Part shown: positions 1-11,200 of the stretch, one piece after another
How positions within the stretch are numbered: the stretch's first letter is position 1
Layout: each line of letters starts with the position of its first letter
Assembly (NCBI GenBank): GCA_900617975.1
Contig: UZAE01000846.1
Coordinates: 1-17,603, forward strand
Reading direction: 5' to 3'
Source of the DNA: Rodentolepis nana
Lineage: Eukaryota > Platyhelminthes > Cestoda > Cyclophyllidea > Hymenolepididae
DNA length: 17,603 nt
The notes under the pieces: generated by a model
Database searches by the model: none
What the model saw: the letters and a program-made list of their open reading frames with translations, nothing else
Told to the model about the DNA's origin: nothing
Translations under genes and position numbers: made by a program

Positions 1-599
1 CAAAGAAAAGGCCTTGATCCTGTATGAGAAGCTACTGAGCATTCCCATGGATAAGTTCTTCAGCACCTATGAGAATAGGCCAAGACATCTGAAAACGCAA
101 TCTGGTCTAATACAGAAAGCCATAGAACTGAAGAAAGCATTACAAATCTATGACAAAATCAAAATGCCTCTCTCTACCCATGAACCCATTAGCAGACACT
201 GATATAGTGTATTGCACCCAACTGCTTGACTTCTTCAGGAAATCAAACACCCCTCCAGAGCAAATGCGCTCACTGACCCTTGAGACAATCAATGTCAACT
301 ATCCTGCAGATCAATGGCTCCAAGTCTTCACTGATGGGTCATACATAGAAAACCAAGCAAACATTGGTGCAGGTGTCTATTCTGAACTCTTCTCTTTCTA
401 CGCAGCAGCGGGACACAATAGATCCGCTTTCGAAGGAGAAATAGAGGCCATGAGGATAGCACTATGCCAATTATGTTGCCTGGATACGAAATTCACCAAA
501 GCGGTGATACTTTCGGACTCACAGTCAGCAATAAACTCGATTGGAAACAGAGAGCCACCCAAAACAGCTGAGATAAAGGAATGTAGATGGAGATGGTGA
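1..599 (+). pseudogene. Non-LTR-type retrotransposon remnant with partial RNase H domain
   Basis: The reading frame is open from the left edge to 202 in one frame and from about 150 to 599 in another, so a frameshift lies between about 150 and 200. The second frame encodes an RNase H-like segment with three of the usual acidic residues: Asp in the VFTDGSY motif (about 330), Glu in FEGEIEAMRIAL (about 440) and Asp in ILSDSQSAI (about 514). This arrangement is typical of the RNase H domain downstream of the reverse transcriptase in some non-LTR retrotransposons, where it would degrade the RNA strand of the hybrid. The last conserved block, with the C-terminal His/Asp, is absent: the frame ends in WRW and a stop at 597-599. 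The copy is therefore frameshifted and cut at its 3' side, and not functional. The reverse transcriptase would lie left of the window. The exact element family is not determined. Confidence 0.75.
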
Positions 600-999
600 A
601 GTTTCACGGGGGAATCTAAAAATCGAATCGGTTTTTGTTCGTTTCGCGATCGCATGGCAGGCTCTAATTATGCTAACTCAACTGCCATAAATCATGAATA
701 AACCGAATACAGTGATAGAATATTCACTTTTGGAGAAAAGGCGTCACCCTTGCGAATGGTAAGCCCACGTTGTGACTAATACATGTTGATAAAGGTTGGA
801 AATGCATGTGCCGCTTGATGTGGAAAAATTGTGCATATGTGGTTTGCAGGTCAAAGAACGTATCTTGCGTGCTTAGAAAGTAGACGAAAAGTGGGTTGAA
901 TTTGCAACTGAATAAATAGAGAAAAATATTGCATGATCACATTTTTTCCCTACGTCGTGCTTTTATTCATTACACTAATAACATTCCAGTTTTGACCAG

Positions 1000-1205
1000 T
1001 TGTAATTGGTTAATAGAAGAGATTAGCGCAATGACATGGTGTGACCAATATCTTGACATTATTTATTGGTTAATAAGGCGTGAGTGCCGAGCAGACCTCG
1101 AGATAAGAGCTTCGACAACGATCTGTTAAAGTCAGAGTTCAAGAAGAATAAGACTCTTCCTTATCCCACTCTCTTCATCCAACATTATGGTGAATCAGTT
1201 CGATG
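1000..1205 (+). mobile_element. Possible LTR end plus primer-binding site of a Ty3/gypsy-type element
   Basis: The stretch to 1184 ends in CCAACA, with the CA expected at an LTR terminus. Three bases later, TGGTGAATCAG begins at 1188. It has the TGG start of a tRNA primer-binding site and resembles the TGGTGA start of a site for tRNA-Trp, which is the primer I recall for some flatworm gypsy-type elements. Upstream, an ATTGG/CCAAT cluster (1004-1070) and a GC-richer block (1078-1130) could be U3/R sequence. No gag frame follows, and the left LTR edge was not found, so this could be a solo or broken copy. The call is tentative. Confidence 0.33.
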
Positions 1206-1523
1206 TATTTTGACTGTTTGAAGGAACAAGTGATTAGGGGCAGATGTACCGCAAAGTGGCACCAGTGGGTGTAACTATTATCTTAGAAATTCTGCAAATC
1301 TGGTGCACAGACCATTGAAAGGTTTATACGAGGGCTGTCGTATCAAAACAACACAATTTTAATTAGTTAGCAGTGTACATAGTGAAACTAAAAAACGTTA
1401 ATTCAATTAAGTCTAATTATTTTCTATCAGCACTAAAACATGTAGTACTAGAAGTGTGGTCAAAGGAGTTGTTATTTAGCTGGATAGAATAGAAAACTAA
1501 TTTCAATTTCCACGTAGCAACCA

Positions 1524-1543
1524 GTTTTTTTTGGCAAAAAAAC
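1524..1543. repeat. Perfect A/T hairpin
   Basis: G followed by seven T pairs with seven A followed by C around a four-base TGGC loop, giving an 8-bp perfect inverted repeat. It lies in non-coding sequence beyond the WDR37 stop. No function is assigned. Confidence 0.5.
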
Positions 1544-1731
1544 GAGCATTCAAATCGTCATTTTTTTACAATTAAGACGTCAATAAACGCTAACTGACGG
1601 TACAAATAGCAGTATTCAATGTGGACAGTGCAATAAACTGCTCCTGAAGGTCATTTATCACATATTTGGCAAATAGCACAAGAGTTAACGAATTATTGGA
1701 GAACGGAGTCCACCCTAGTGCACTGTTTCTA

Positions 1732-1749
1732 CATAGTGCACATAGTGCA
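1732..1749. repeat. Tandem duplication of CATAGTGCA
   Basis: The 9-mer CATAGTGCA occurs twice in direct succession (1732-1740 and 1741-1749). It is probably replication slippage in non-coding DNA. Confidence 0.7.
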
Positions 1750-1841
1750 GTAGGTCATCAAAGACATGTCAACCGAATCAGATAAAACATTGCAAATCGC
1801 ATAAACTAGAATGAAGGCGAAATTAGGTACAATATCTTCGA

Positions 1842-1853
1842 TATATTTTTATA
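1842..1853 (-). terminator. Candidate variant polyadenylation signal for WDR37
   Basis: Read on the minus strand, this gives TATAAA (plus 1848-1853) followed by AATATA (plus 1842-1847). Both are variant poly(A) hexamers. They lie about 265 nt past the WDR37 stop and are the best candidates, because canonical AATAAA is missing from this strand between 1500 and 2115. The assignment is weak. Confidence 0.25.
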
Positions 1854-2090
1854 ATAAAACACTTCCAGGCACAGCACACTAGACCACACATTTCAACAAA
1901 GCCTTTAAAACAACCACCACCGTAGCCTCCGAATCATACGCGAGGAGAAGACAATAGCAGCACCAGAAACTCCAAAAACCAAATCAACAGATGGAGGAGA
2001 TGTGGGAAAAAACAATAGTAATGGGATGTGCAAATGATCGTACTGCATAAGCTGGTATCCAAGACAAGTCTGTAGAGAAGAATCCAATAG

Positions 2091-2114
2091 GAAGAAGAGG
2101 AGGAGGAGGAGAGA
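2091..2114. repeat. GAA/GGA microsatellite abutting the WDR37 stop
   Basis: This purine-rich GAAGAAGAGG(AGG)n tract begins the WDR37 3' UTR. In the mRNA it reads as a CU-rich tract starting two bases after the UGA. Confidence 0.8.
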
Positions 2115-2115
2115 A

Positions 2116-2226
2116 TCAAGAGATCTGAAGATGCCAACCAAGGAGCTGTTGATCAAAACCTGTGGTAAAGAGATTGCACTGACCCTCTTCTGCCCACGCG
2201 GCGCTGGTTATTGCACTCGTGTGGCC
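2116..2226 (-). CDS. WDR37: WDR37 exon 7 (terminal)
   Basis: It encodes the final 36 residues, GHTSAITSAAWAEEGQ followed by CNLFTTGFDQQLLGWHLQIS, and a TGA stop at 2118-2116. This matches the conserved end of the family (CNLFTCGFDRQAIGWNI in human), closing the propeller. The human protein has a few more residues (ending LLQEK). The acceptor is cttttt-ctattcgaag in phase 0. Confidence 0.92.
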   Translation of the reverse strand, partial: GHTSAITSAAWAEEGQCNLFTTGFDQQLLGWHLQIS

Positions 2227-5200
2227 CTTCGAATAGAAAAAGGAAAAATGCAATTAATTCAATAAGCAATATGGACCATAACTTATCGACAGCACCACCG
2301 GTTCAGTTGAATTTTACTCAAGACCATTCCATGGAGCTATTTTAAACACTCATCCAAAGCTCCATTAGTGTACTAAAACACAACTTATAAGTTGGATACA
2401 TCAGAAATTCCTAAACTTGTTGTCGCTAAGTGATTTGAAACAGGATACGCTTTACAATCGCATCAGCCCAAGAGGCAGTGTGGAACATCATGGAAAACAG
2501 GGAACATTAACAGGATTGAAAGATTTTTCAGCCAAAACCACATGACACATCACCAATAGGGACTATTATGGCAAGATGATTGCTTTCACCTTTGTATATT
2601 TTACGCCTAATTCTATCCTCTTTCGTCCACCTTATAAACCATCATCAATTTGGGATATCTATCAAAGATTTCTGATCAAGAGCTTAAGTAATTCACACTT
2701 CCAATGACTGATATTTAAGCGGTCATGATAAGGGGACAAACACCGCTACACTTGCACTGAAATGTACCGCTGTCACTGCGAAGTATACCATGATGAACGA
2801 GGGCAACAATCGCAAGGCTTTGGGAAGAATGAATCTCACCAATACACATCCATTGCGGCAAGTGATACATGAATAAAAACAACCACTAATACGAATGAAG
2901 CACTAAGAACGAGACAGGTCACACGGTTTTGTAAAAGAGTACCTACATCATCATGAGTTTTATGCTTGTCTCCCCCTTTGACAACCCGATTGGCTAATTC
3001 TGATCTGGTTCGGTATATAGATTAGTGTGTCCGTTACCGCATCTGTTCTATTATGCATCTCATAGATGGTTATTTGGTTTATTGTAATACACGTTTATAA
3101 GAAATTGAACTATGTTACTTGATTTAAATTAGGAAAAGGTGACAGATTCCAAAATTGCGTAGATTTCGCCTTCGAAATCTTGAAAAACATGTATACATTA
3201 TTATCGGTAACAAGATGGAATTAGAGAGGTGCGAACATCCTGTTCTCCCCATTGAAAACTGTCCGTCTGTCTATTAGAGAATGAACTTATTCAATAGTTG
3301 AAGTGTTGGATTTTGGTGGTTCTCGTAGTAATGAGTATAATAAGTTTTCTTTGAATTAAGACTACCGGAAATGAGCAATGAGCAATAAGCAATTCATATG
3401 TTTTACATAAAAATATGCTTTGTAACAAACAGCGACAATTCAATAACAATTTACTATTCAAATCTAACAAGTAGTGCCCACCAACACTCATTGTGAAACT
3501 CTATTAGCCTTTCACGTTTAAGTTCCATGATTACCATAGAGAAAACCATAGCTTTTTCCAATGAATAGTTCCATTAATTAAGGACTGCTTACGTGGCTGA
3601 CATTTCGAGGAATGCGTCCAATTCTCGACCCATTCGAAGAGATTAACCGAAGCGTTCGATTGTCCAGGGGAAGAGCAAGGACACATGACATCATCGAAGT
3701 GTTATCAGTGCCTCCTGCCGTATTCTGAGGCGATACACCAGGAGCAATTGTGGATCCGGATGTTCCAGAGATACCCATGGAAGCATTCACTGCTGCTCCT
3801 AGAGCAGTCATTGCTGCAGACGCCGTATTTCCACTTTCACCAAAACCGGACGTAGTACTGTTATTTGACTGGAAGAGACTAGATCCAGAAATGGCTAGCC
3901 GATTGATACCGGCGTCTGTGCGGACTGTGAAGAGGGGCACACGGAGATTACGAAGATCCCAGAGTCGACAGTATCTATCAGTGCCTGCACTCACTATTTG
4001 GTGTGGATTGGAGCCGGGAAGGAACTGAGCGGTGGATACGGTTCTAGAATTCGGAATTTCAAGGTAAGAACTTCTTGAATAGTAGATAGCTGCAAGAATT
4101 CAAGCGAATTATCAACTTTACATCGGAAGGTGAAAATAGTTAAAACTAATATTTCACGCATGGTTCAAGGCTCACTTTGATATTGAGAACTTCAAGTAGA
4201 CTGACCCAAACTATTGGAACAAATCGAATCAGACTATCAGTGTTTGTTAGCCAGGGATGACAACAACCTGGAATCTATATCTGATTATGAAAATTATGAT
4301 TACTTAAAAAAATTAAAATCCTCTTTTTAGTCATGCTGAAAATGAAAAAAAAGATCCGGTAATAAAAGACTATGATTTAAATATCTACTAACCGAGAAAA
4401 ATTAAAACTCCCACCAAATACGGGATTCTATCAACGAGGACAGGGAAATTCTGACGAATCGTCAACTTACCGACTATGCGCTTGCTGAACATGGACCTCT
4501 AACCGCGGTTGTCTGAAATCCCATACCCTGAACGTCGAATCCCTTGCCGATGTAACCACCACAGGTAGCCGAAGACAACACCTTACATCAGTGAGTTCGT
4601 GGTCATGACCAGCAAGCGACTGCACTTCTTGGCCAGTATTGAGATCATAGAGGTGACCGAGACGATCCCAACTAGCGGTAACCAACTGCTCTCGTCCACA
4701 GACAAAGTCGGCTGCGGCAAGTGGATAGGAATCAAGAGAGGAAGATGAACCACCAGTGACTCCTGTATCACCCAAACTGGCTGATTGGAATACTGCAGAA
4801 GGGTCGCGAAGTTGGATTTGGTGCTGGACATTACCTACAATGCCATTTAGAAAAAAGCCATTTTTTAATCTAACGGTACCTAATAAGCACTGAATTAATG
4901 AATAAGCAAATTGAAAAAAATGCAATCGGTTATCCACATTTTCGAACATGGGTCACTGAGTCACGTAACCTCTAGATTTTTTAATTTAATAAATTTACTC
5001 CATTCCAATTAGAAGAACTAAGCATAGAAGCGACAAGGTTTTGTCCTTATAATTTCAAAAAAAGGACTGTACTTATGCGTACTTTAACCTAAGAGATTTG
5101 AATAATGGGCAACACAATCTCATTTTCGTCCAGTTTGTACTTTTAATCTATCCAACTACATTGTCATTCCCACTCAAAAAAATTAAACTCAAATGTGGAC

Positions 5201-8200
5201 GCGTTGAAATTACGCCTATCCATTTATTGCAATCGCATATCGATTGATTCTCTCAATATTGGAAATATCTCAGGTTATTTCCCTTACACTTTTCAGTGTT
5301 AATTTTATTTAGGAAGTTATTCGCCCAAAATTGTTAATGACAAATAGCACCACCTAAAAATTTCGTCGCACACAACGTGCAGGTTCAAACGACCTGAAAA
5401 CGAGACGAAAGGTTTGTACTTTTACAGCAACCTGCCCTATTTTAAGTAAAATCTTTACGGCATTAACTAATAAGAACATGGTGCTAACTTACCCAACAAT
5501 GTATCTAGATCACGTCCACTGGATGAGATATTTAGTTCACATTCAAATCAGTCGATCACGAAAAAACAGGAAATTCAACTACCCTTAGGTAGAAACACTC
5601 CAACCCAATACTTTCAAACTGGATTCAAGGTCATTAGAAGAAGTGTAGGCAAAATAATTTGAGTAGATACAAAGTAGGTATGAGAAAGTCTCATTACACC
5701 AACCACTTTGTTGATTTACACATTGACTGGCGCGGTGCATAAACCTCACGAATATTTATTGCTGATTTAGATTAATTCGAATTTATAATTTCATAACCGA
5801 TAAAGCTATAACATCTACAAATCGAATGGCCCTAAAGCAGACTATAGGTAGCACAGTTTCTAAGGCGAAAATTGGAAATATTTTTACGTTAAATGATCCG
5901 AAAATGTCCTGGAATTAATATAATATAAGCTAACTTAGTTGGTCTACTTAAGAAACCAAATCAACAAATTTCCGCGAATAAGTAGAAGACAAAAAAAACT
6001 TTTAAATTCCGACTTATAGAATAAATGGCGTTCACTTGAGCGCACTCGACCTCCACTGGATGCTAAAAGACGTCTCTCAACAACGTAAATTCGAACGTTT
6101 ACCCATATAAAATTTCACATCTAAATGGAATCATTAGCCTCAAATGTGGACATATCCACAATTTTACGGAAAATGAAAAGTACAAATGGTTTTCAGTGAC
6201 AAATAACTATGAGCAATTACACTTCCCATGCTTCTAATAAGGCCATTATTTTTTGTTCACCGACTTTACATCTCCAAAACCTGTCATTTAAAATTGTAGA
6301 GAAATCATTTTTGTGAAATCGCGCTACTGACCTGAAATCACCCACAAAAAGGAATGAAGCCTTAAGGACATCGTAAGAACTTGAAAAGACGTAATTAGGA
6401 GAGATTAGAAAAGGTGACAACCTGAGCCATATTATAACACAAACGCCCTTACGATCCCTGTTAATTGACTTACATCGATCATCAAGCAACAAATCGACAT
6501 TTTAAACACGAAATAATAATAGACACCAAATTAAATTCTAACAATATACTAAGATGAGTATGCAGTTTCTAATACTTCACGAAATTGAAATATTAGATGC
6601 AATTAACTGCACAGGTGTCTTATATCGGAGAAGCATCTATGTGAGGAATCCACCATTCAAAAAACATCATACTTTGTGTACCTTCTTGAAGTTAGGACAC
6701 AGGGTAGGTCCTAAAAACTTTCCACTTCTCATACTCCAAAATCTAGCCTCCTTTTGCATCGCACCCTATTAACATGTATTTAACAATTTTCACAACAGCT
6801 AATGCCGAATACATAGGGGGCATCCGAGGAGATATAAAGACGAGGTTTTAGTTATTAAAGGATCACTGGTTAGGGAAAGGAACTGCCGAACATTGAGCAC
6901 CGACAAAGCTAAGAGTCATTTTTTATTTTGTAAAGAATAATTGACTTGGACTTAATATATCCAAGTTACAAATCAATAGTCGTTATTTAGTAACACGTAA
7001 GCAGGTATGTCAAATTGAAATGCAAGTGAGAAGCTAAAATTATGCACTCACCATCAGTTATGTTTTCATTCTCCAAATACGCGCAGTCTTCTAAAAATTA
7101 AAAAATGTGTATTCAATGTTTAATATAATTGACAAAAAAAAATAGAAATACTCAAAGCGATAAATATGGCATCATTAATAGAGACTGAGGAAACAAAACT
7201 GATCGCTCAAACCTCATGGACATCGAGGAATAAGTCGATATTGACAAAGAAGTCTAATAAAAGCCTGCTGATTAACACGAGGCACCGAGAACGATGCTCA
7301 TCAGGGCGCACTCAGTGATGTGGATGACCAGTCAACTGTGGTTAATTCAGGACCAAAGCAAGGAGAGTGGGAGAGGGAAATGCATCCCACTAGCGCATCC
7401 AGGATACCCTTTCCCATTAACCGAATTATGTGCTGTTAGCACTTTCCTTAAAAAACTTGAAGAGCCTTTCATAAAAGGAGCGCTGAACAACATAAAAGAC
7501 AAATTCCGATTACAGTGATTCTGTATGTATATACGACTAATCAGGTGCCATTATTTCGGTAGAAAGAAAAAAAGTAAAGTGTGACTCCACAGACACACTT
7601 AAAGACCCCCCCCCCACCACCACCACCACCACAATTAAACATTTGTGACGCTACCTAGAAAGATAAAATACTTAAAAGTACAAAAACGATATGCCAACAA
7701 AGCATATATGCTAAACAAAAGCTAACAATTGATAATCGGCCAATTAAGCAGACAAATAGATTACTAGGCAAATGAATTAGCCGACGTCTTCCAAAGCAGT
7801 TAAGCATCTTATTGATGACGTTTGTTAAAAATTAAATAGCATTGAACAAGTGAATAAATATCCAAATTCAAACACCACATTTGGCATCCTTTCAAATATT
7901 TTCATTTATTAAAATAACGCTTGAGACGAAGTCCACAACTAACAAGTCAATATAGCAAAAAGTAAACTAAATGTAGCCTACTTGAGGCAAACATATAATG
8001 GTCACTTCTGGCAAAGAAAAAAATAAACGATGCATGGGGGGGGGTGGGGTGGCAGAGTCATATGACAATACATTAAACCATGATTGGAAAATAATAATAG
8101 TCTGCCATCTTGATGATTTCATCTGGAGAGAAGTGAGCGGATATAAGCTTATCTATGATTCAGCTCCCTTTCATGAACCCTATTGTTCCGCCATATTTAG

Positions 8201-11200
8201 CTTTACGTCTATCGACTATCTAGTTGTGACGACGTTTGCAGACATTTGTATAGCTTGGCGAGTTTACTCCGTGCTATGTTAGAGGATTGTAGGCAGTAGA
8301 ACCTGCGTTTTTTCATACCATCACACGCACACGCACACACACGCACAGACTCGCTATTATGGATTGAGGACAAATGTAAATCTGAAGAAGCGGTGGCCTA
8401 TTTGCAGACTCTAAAAGTCACTAAGTTGAGTCTGAATAATAATTTTATCAGAGTAGCCAAGTAAAATCTCCTCCCACGTTTGTCAAATTACACCTAGTCT
8501 AAACAAGCTCACAGATATTAACGTCCATGTCATTGCAAGTGCAAATGAAGGAGGATACACCTACCACCCTCAGTGAGCTGAGAATTTTCAAAGTCACCGG
8601 AGGCACCTTGACATGCGTTGGAAGTTGCATATTGTCCATCGGAAAAGAAGCTGGGAGGGAGGGCAATGAGGTGAGCGGTGCCATCCCCACTACCAGTAAG
8701 CATGAGATTGTCACGATCACGAAAACGAACGGAGTTCACTGATCCTGAGTGACCAGAGTAGATGAGTAGGCAGCTGGAAAGGGAAACAGAAAAGTAGTTG
8801 GTAAGCATAACTACCAGAAGGAATTTGCTGTAGACTTGGGACCAATTCAATTAACGAGGAAGAGCGTGGGGCAATAGAATGATGACAAGTCACATATTCA
8901 GGGTAAGAATGGTTATTTAATAAGTAGGAAATACATAAATCTACTAATCAACATGCATATCTAACGTGGAGGCAAGTAAGGACGTGAAAATCTCCCCAAC
9001 AGCACTCATTCAACGATTTACGAAAACGGTGATAAAATGATTTACTAATTATGAGTTATTGATAACACTACACAGTAATATCCGGATTAAACGTTACCTC
9101 AAACATGTACAAAGAGAAATATATTTAACATTTACCCTGGTGAAGAAGGACGCCATGGAGCAACTATTACAAATTGTGGCCGGTTACTGAATGTACAAAC
9201 ATATTGCATGACAAAACTCATCAAATTAGTGCGCAAACACCATGATTTGATGTTGGCGAGCCCACTTACTTGCCTATTTGACGTTTGATGACGCATATAA
9301 GTAGACTGGTTGATCTTAATTAGTACTAACTATAACTAAGTTCAGAAAAAAACGATGGGAGTAACAAAATTGGAAAGACGCGAAGAAGGTAGATTGATCG
9401 GTAAGTGAAATTAGTAGATAGTGTTAACAACCTTTTAAGAACGAGAATAAACCTCAAGTACAACATATCATACCAACTTCTTTAAAATCTAAGATAGAAA
9501 AACAACATATAGGGCTACCAAATGAACCACGTTGTCTATTTTATTCGCAATAACTTGAGTCTATGGCTCTACATATGGAAGGCTGTATTCCAAATGCAAC
9601 TCAACTTAACAATAATAAAAAATGAAAGTCATTTATTTCTAGTTGCAAGCTCTAAAACCTGAGATTTCAACATTTTGACACAGAACAACCTCCAACAAAT
9701 TGAAAGCCAATTTATTAGGCAAACATATGGTCGAAATAAGCACAATCACATCATTGGTTGTAAGATAAACAATTAGAGCACATTCAAGGGTTAAGAAATA
9801 AAGAAAAACGACCGACTTCCGTAGTACTTTATGGCACACTTGGATGCGAAATTGCGTTGACAAAGTAGTTTGAAAGGTGGCCACTTTGATAAAGGGGAGA
9901 AAGTGAGAAAATCGCACCTAGACAGACACTGTAAAAGTGACGAAAACAAGCAAACTGAACCGCGTAACACAATACAAAGCAAATATTTCTATAGAAGTGC
10001 TAGAGGGTCTAACGCCCTGGATGTGAAATCGGAGGTTACGGGTACGACTGCCATCGGTATTCACTGCAAATGAAGTATCACTGAGAACAAATTCGATTAA
10101 AAAGGTTGGCCCTCCTTCCAATCCAACTCGAAACCCGAAAGCATAAATGAATGAATGCAAAACACATAACCATGGTGGGCAAAAAAGGGAGAACGGAAGA
10201 GCTTATTATGGACAAAAATTAGTGGACACCTGAGAATCACTATAAAAAGCCCGTGGAGAAGCACAAATCTCCTAGACACTAACATCTCTTCGACTCCGTA
10301 TTGATTTAGCCTATAGGCAAGCAGTATAAATCGCGAAACAAGACCATTTGCCTTCCCAACAATTTGAAAAAATGAAATGATTGATGCCAAAACATGAAAT
10401 TAGCATCCAGTATAAGCATTGAATGCAAATATGTCTCAGAAAGTAACTCGAGCTATTTAAAAAACACCATTTATGGAGGCATAATTACTTCATCAACTAT
10501 TTACAGAGTGATGGACACACCAGAGATATTAGGAGGATGAAATATGGCCGATAAGACAATAAAAATGTATTAGGGAATGGAAAATAAATAGTGATAATAT
10601 GGAAAATCAGATGGTAGTTGGATTCATTATAAACCAGAGACGAGACAACGAAATTCTATCTGGTCCCTCTTCCTTTCAGAGAATTTTTAAAAAGCCAATT
10701 ATCCTCTGAAATGCACCAAAAAGGTGGGGAAAAATGTGGAAAGCGAACCTGGTTGTGGTGCAAATAATATTAAAAATCTCCACAAATGCGCAAAGGTTTG
10801 CTTAGAAATTAATATTTTATTTAAATAAGAAGGTCTTTACAAAGTGGCAAACTCGACTGAGATATGAGTAACAATCTTTAAAAACACATCAGAATATCTT
10901 TTAACTAGGGAAGAGAACCATTATGCGAAGGAAAGGTAAATCACAAATCGCCTACAGGCTAAGAAAATACTATTAAAACGTTGCCAAAACAAAGCAATAA
11001 AAGGAAACTCAAGACAAGATCAATTTCGGTAGAATATTCGAGTCGAGCTATTAATAATAAGATTAAATTTATACCAAGTACATCAATTACTTGTGTGAAA
11101 TAATGTAATGACCCAAGAAACGAGGAAAATAAACCCGAGTAGTTAAAAAAACACCGAAGTGAAAAAAGCGTTAATATACGAAGGAGCTTAATACTGCGTG

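Larger units (their letters stand above)
600..2115. other. Gene-free stretch downstream of WDR37
   Basis: No convincing coding frame is seen on either strand. The stretch holds the LTR-like end near 1000-1205, a T8/A7 hairpin at 1524-1543, a doubled CATAGTGCA at 1732-1749 and the 3' UTR of WDR37 on the minus strand. No minus-strand AATAAA was seen between 1500 and 2115. Confidence 0.6.
4835..8564 (-). other. WDR37: WDR37 intron 4 (3730 bp)
   Basis: This is the largest intron, with donor GTAGGT at 8564 and acceptor TTGTAG ending at 4835. It contains the cruciform-forming block 5361-5410, the C10(ACC)n tract at 7606-7632, the G-rich tract at 8036-8052 and a CA-rich microsatellite at 8322-8348. 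Frames at 7294-7518 and 7998-8282 are open but match no family I recognise, so I do not call them genes. Confidence 0.85.

Noticed and set aside
1905..2156. Minus-strand frame overlapping the end of WDR37
   Set aside because: The Leu/Phe runs come from the purine microsatellite. The true WDR37 frame here stops at 2118-2116.
5390..5411. Hammerhead-ribozyme-like words (CTGA...ACGAAA) near the cruciform
   Set aside because: The CUGAnGA core is not intact and no stem II separates it from GAAA, so the catalytic fold cannot form.
7294..7518. Open frame in WDR37 intron 4
   Set aside because: No recognisable family, no splice context and no supporting neighbour. Probably chance or an unidentifiable old repeat.
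7998..8282. 94-codon open frame in WDR37 intron 4
   Set aside because: It reads through the G-rich tract as a Gly run and matches no known domain.
9998..10060. Functional tRNA gene
   Set aside because: The anticodon and T stems do not pair well and the B-box deviates, so only a tRNA-derived relic is supported.
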